Part shown: in pieces, positions 61,186 through 64,000 of the stretch
Layout of the letters: each line of letters begins with the position of its first letter
Numbering within the stretch: position 1 is the stretch's first letter
Assembly (NCBI GenBank): GCA_963971405.1
Contig: OZ020484.1
Coordinates: 21,576,001-21,640,000 of the forward strand
DNA: 64,000 nucleotides
DNA from: Psococerastis gibbosa
Taxonomy: Eukaryota > Arthropoda > Insecta > Psocodea > Psocidae
Reading direction: 5' to 3'
Position numbers and translations under genes: made by a program
Notes under the pieces: generated by a model
The model's input: the letters and a program-made list of their open reading frames with translations, nothing else
What the model was told of the DNA's origin: nothing
The model's database searches: none

Positions 61186-62049
61186 GTAAGTTAACTTACT
61201 CTTAGTTACTGCAGATCCGCATGGCTATTGTACTGTACTACTGATAGTAGCCTACATGCTTGTTAAATTGTACACGGTATTTTAACTACAGCTACCATTT
61301 CTTAATGGTAAATTACTTTCCATGGTTGAATAGCCGTCGCCCACTCACCCACCTTGGCATAGCCGGCTGTAGGCGCCATGTCGACCTGTAGTGACTAGAC
61401 GTTCTATTTATTACTTACCAGCTCTGAAGCTATTTAAACGTTAAATGTGGATAGTCACTCCTTCATTCACTGAATTAAAACCATACATATTTTTAAGCGA
61501 CTGAGAGGCCTTGCGTTATAGATAAGGAGAATCGAATGTTTATGTCACTTTAAGTCTGTAAATCAGGTATAATATTACAGTGTGTATAATAGAACGTCCG
61601 TGAACACGATATTTCTTGAAATAGAATATAAAGTATTTAGGCCTGACTTATTAACCTAAGAACATTTCCACAGCGCTATATTCTGTAAATTGATTTAGAA
61701 GTGAGAATACTGTGGTTCAGTAAAGTATAAATATGGTTAATGTTCATAAGTTAATTTAAACAATTGAAAACTGTCAGTCACAATTCGGTAGCCTTGCTTA
61801 AGATTAGGATGGCCTTGCAAATTGTGCAAATATAACACGAAAAGTGGCAAACTAACATGCTGACAGAGCAATTATGGGCGTTGGCCAGCCACTCCTTGTG
61901 TTCATTCTGTAGTTACACGAGTCAATGAACTTTTTAGTTGGAATGCTTCGTTGTCATTCTTTGACACTCACCCTAGGCGAGGCGTAGCCCAGCGCTGATG
62001 TGGACAGATACATACTGTACTTATCAGCGGACCAAAGTTATTATCGATA

Positions 62050-62200
62050 TAATTTTTTAAGATTATTCGCATACAAACAATGCAATAAATGTATCATAAT
62101 AACCTCTTCAGCCGCCTCTGTAGGTAATACCTGTGTTGAGTTACGGCAGGTTTCCGATCGAATAGTGTGTAGAGACACGTACAAGTGCGAACATGCTGCC
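62050..62200 (+). repeat. Dispersed repeat family D
   Basis: AATGTATCATAATAACCTC, CTGTGTTGAGTTACGGCAG, TTTCCGATCGAATAGTGTGT, AGAGACACGTACAAGTGCG. More diverged than the other two copies. Confidence 0.55.
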
Positions 62201-64000
62201 ACTTTGCCATATAATATATTAATAACATATATAATACTCTAATGATTTTTTTGTGTTCCACTTTTTATGAAGTTCTAACCTGCCGAAAATGAAAATGTAA
62301 TGACAATGGCTAATGAGGAAAGCTAGCCTACCACGTACCTTAATATTTGTTCGAGGCAAAAAGGTGGCACATACATTTATATACTGCAATTCAATTTTGA
62401 TTCTCATGCACAGAACGACAGAAGGGCTTCTGGTGGTTTATTTCTAAAAATAGATATAGATACGGTCATATTTTGTGCTTGCAGTGTCGACTTCTTGCCA
62501 TTTTTTCATCGTGACGTTTACCGTAATTTTATGATCATTATTATCATTGTCGTATTTGGTACTTGCTGCTTTGGGAGTTTCTTTCGTGTCCTATTTATAA
62601 AAGTTAACTTGATTTAGAAATACTTCATGCATTGGCATGTTTCATTATTATTATTACTGATTCTGAGATAAAAATCAAATTTGGAGGAGAGCGGAATTTG
62701 AACTTGCGACTTTCCTTTCTCTAGCCAACTTGTCGAGGAATTTTTAATTATTTTATAGTAGTTTTGCTACTGTATAATTAAATTTGACATGGCAAAGGAA
62801 ATTTTAATTGTCTCAAGGTTCTTAAAAAGTTATTATTAATTTAAAATTTAGTTTGGTACGGACTAATTTTATTATGTACTTCACTGCAATAACATATTAT
62901 CGAATCTTGTGAAGTGGATCCCCATATTTGTTTTTAAACGCCCCGGTGCGGTGAGTGCGTGGGATTTACAACGCCAATGGAATGTTTTTGTGAGATATTT
63001 CCCACAATGTTCGGTGTATTGAAACGCTTAACCTCATGACTTGAGTCAATATATGCGTCGAGGAGTAGATCCTAGCAGGAGTGTGACCTCTCTAGCCATT
63101 ATTTTTGCTCTTACGCTCTGAGAACCAGGTAACGTACCGTAATATAGGTACGTGTCTAAACTGACCAATTTGTTTTAATGGTATAGGTTAGACCAATTGT
63201 ACCTACCTTTTCTTTACTTTCCCAGCACCTACTCATCGTATTTATGCTGTGCAGGGCAATGTGTGAACATACTGTATATCTACATATGTCTGGTACGAAA
63301 AGTCCGGTCTAATCATTTTTTAACTTTTGACTTGTAACAAATTATTCAGTGGTAAACTTCCAAAAACTTATCATTGTACAATTTGTCCGTAATTCCATTA
63401 GTGATGGATTCTATCCGAAGAGAGATGGACCGACCCAAACCGAACATACAATGAAAATAATAAAAATCGGATCAAACCGAAAAAAGTCATCGGACTGTCC
63501 AACATAAATTTCCATAAGTGAAATTATTTCTGAGCTTGCGAGAATCATTACCCCAACAAGTCTGTTGCCAATTCGCACGTATTCTACCATTATTCTTGGT
63601 GGTATTATGGCCTATCCTTGAGGTACGATGATGCGTGACGAGCGTTACTCATTTTCACTCCATGATGTCATTCGTTAGAAGAGATATGTCAGGACATACT
63701 GAACAGTAGCCTTTGTTTGACGGTCTCAAATCATTATCACTATTAATTTTAGTAATATCTGCTTTATACTTTATAGTCTGTCTGCAAAAACTAAAGAATT
63801 GTAAATTTATTGATACAAGTTCTTTACCGGTATTATTTTTTTAAATCCAATTGTATTGAATTGAATAACCCACGTTATACTGTAGAGTTTAGACCAACGA
63901 AATAGTGGAATGAGCACCACGATTTTTTGCTAAAATTTTCGAAGAAAGGGTGTGCAATGGAGAAACTGGCGCCGCGCTTTCTAGGCCGTTTCCTAGGTTA
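62201..64000. other. No recognised feature to window end
   Basis: AT-rich sequence without repeats or genes that I can recognise; open frames are short. Confidence 0.5.

Overview
This is a repeat-dense, AT-rich eukaryotic window with long introns, canonical GT-AG splice sites, microsatellites and many homopolymer tracts (including runs of G or C). It carries two recognisable host genes. One is a glutamate-gated chloride channel alpha subunit (GluCl), with a protein very close to insect GluClalpha and the arthropod arrangement of alternative third exons. The other is a class III alcohol dehydrogenase / S-(hydroxymethyl)glutathione dehydrogenase (Adh5/Fdh). The channel sequence points to an arthropod, most likely a pancrustacean. 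I cannot name the species.

Layout. 1-24 kb is non-genic and filled with repeats: two SINE-like families, TIR elements, hairpin MITEs, a three-unit 84-bp tandem repeat and an inverted pair of tRNA-like genes. 24.3-46.1 kb holds GluCl on the + strand. Its coding sequence is spread over nine exon positions, with three alternative versions of exon 3 at 30951, 31946 and 34817. Its introns contain a 1.1-kb inverted-repeat DNA element, several MITEs and an antisense LINE fragment about 80 bases before exon 7. 46-52 kb is a tail-to-tail intergenic region with two LINE fragments of different types. 51.9-56.0 kb holds Adh5 on the - strand in four recognised exons; the short terminal exon was not found. 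56-64 kb is again repeats and unassigned DNA, with one weak candidate first exon at 61106.

The two genes are convergent and functionally unrelated: a neuronal/muscle ligand-gated chloride channel, and a cytosolic formaldehyde/S-nitrosoglutathione enzyme.

The most unusual material is a family of six hairpin elements (13826, 19919 with another nested inside it, 39650, 40920, 51715). They share short terminal repeats (GGCG..TTCCACCGAC) and, in five of them, a conserved central loop arm (TGGTAGCAGACA). The long arms between these two parts differ from copy to copy, yet pair with themselves inside each copy. Most copies have 3-bp target-site duplications, as in PIF/Harbinger MITEs. I saw no LTR retrovirus-like element, CRISPR array or rRNA. 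All calls come from reading the sequence by eye; no database search was run.
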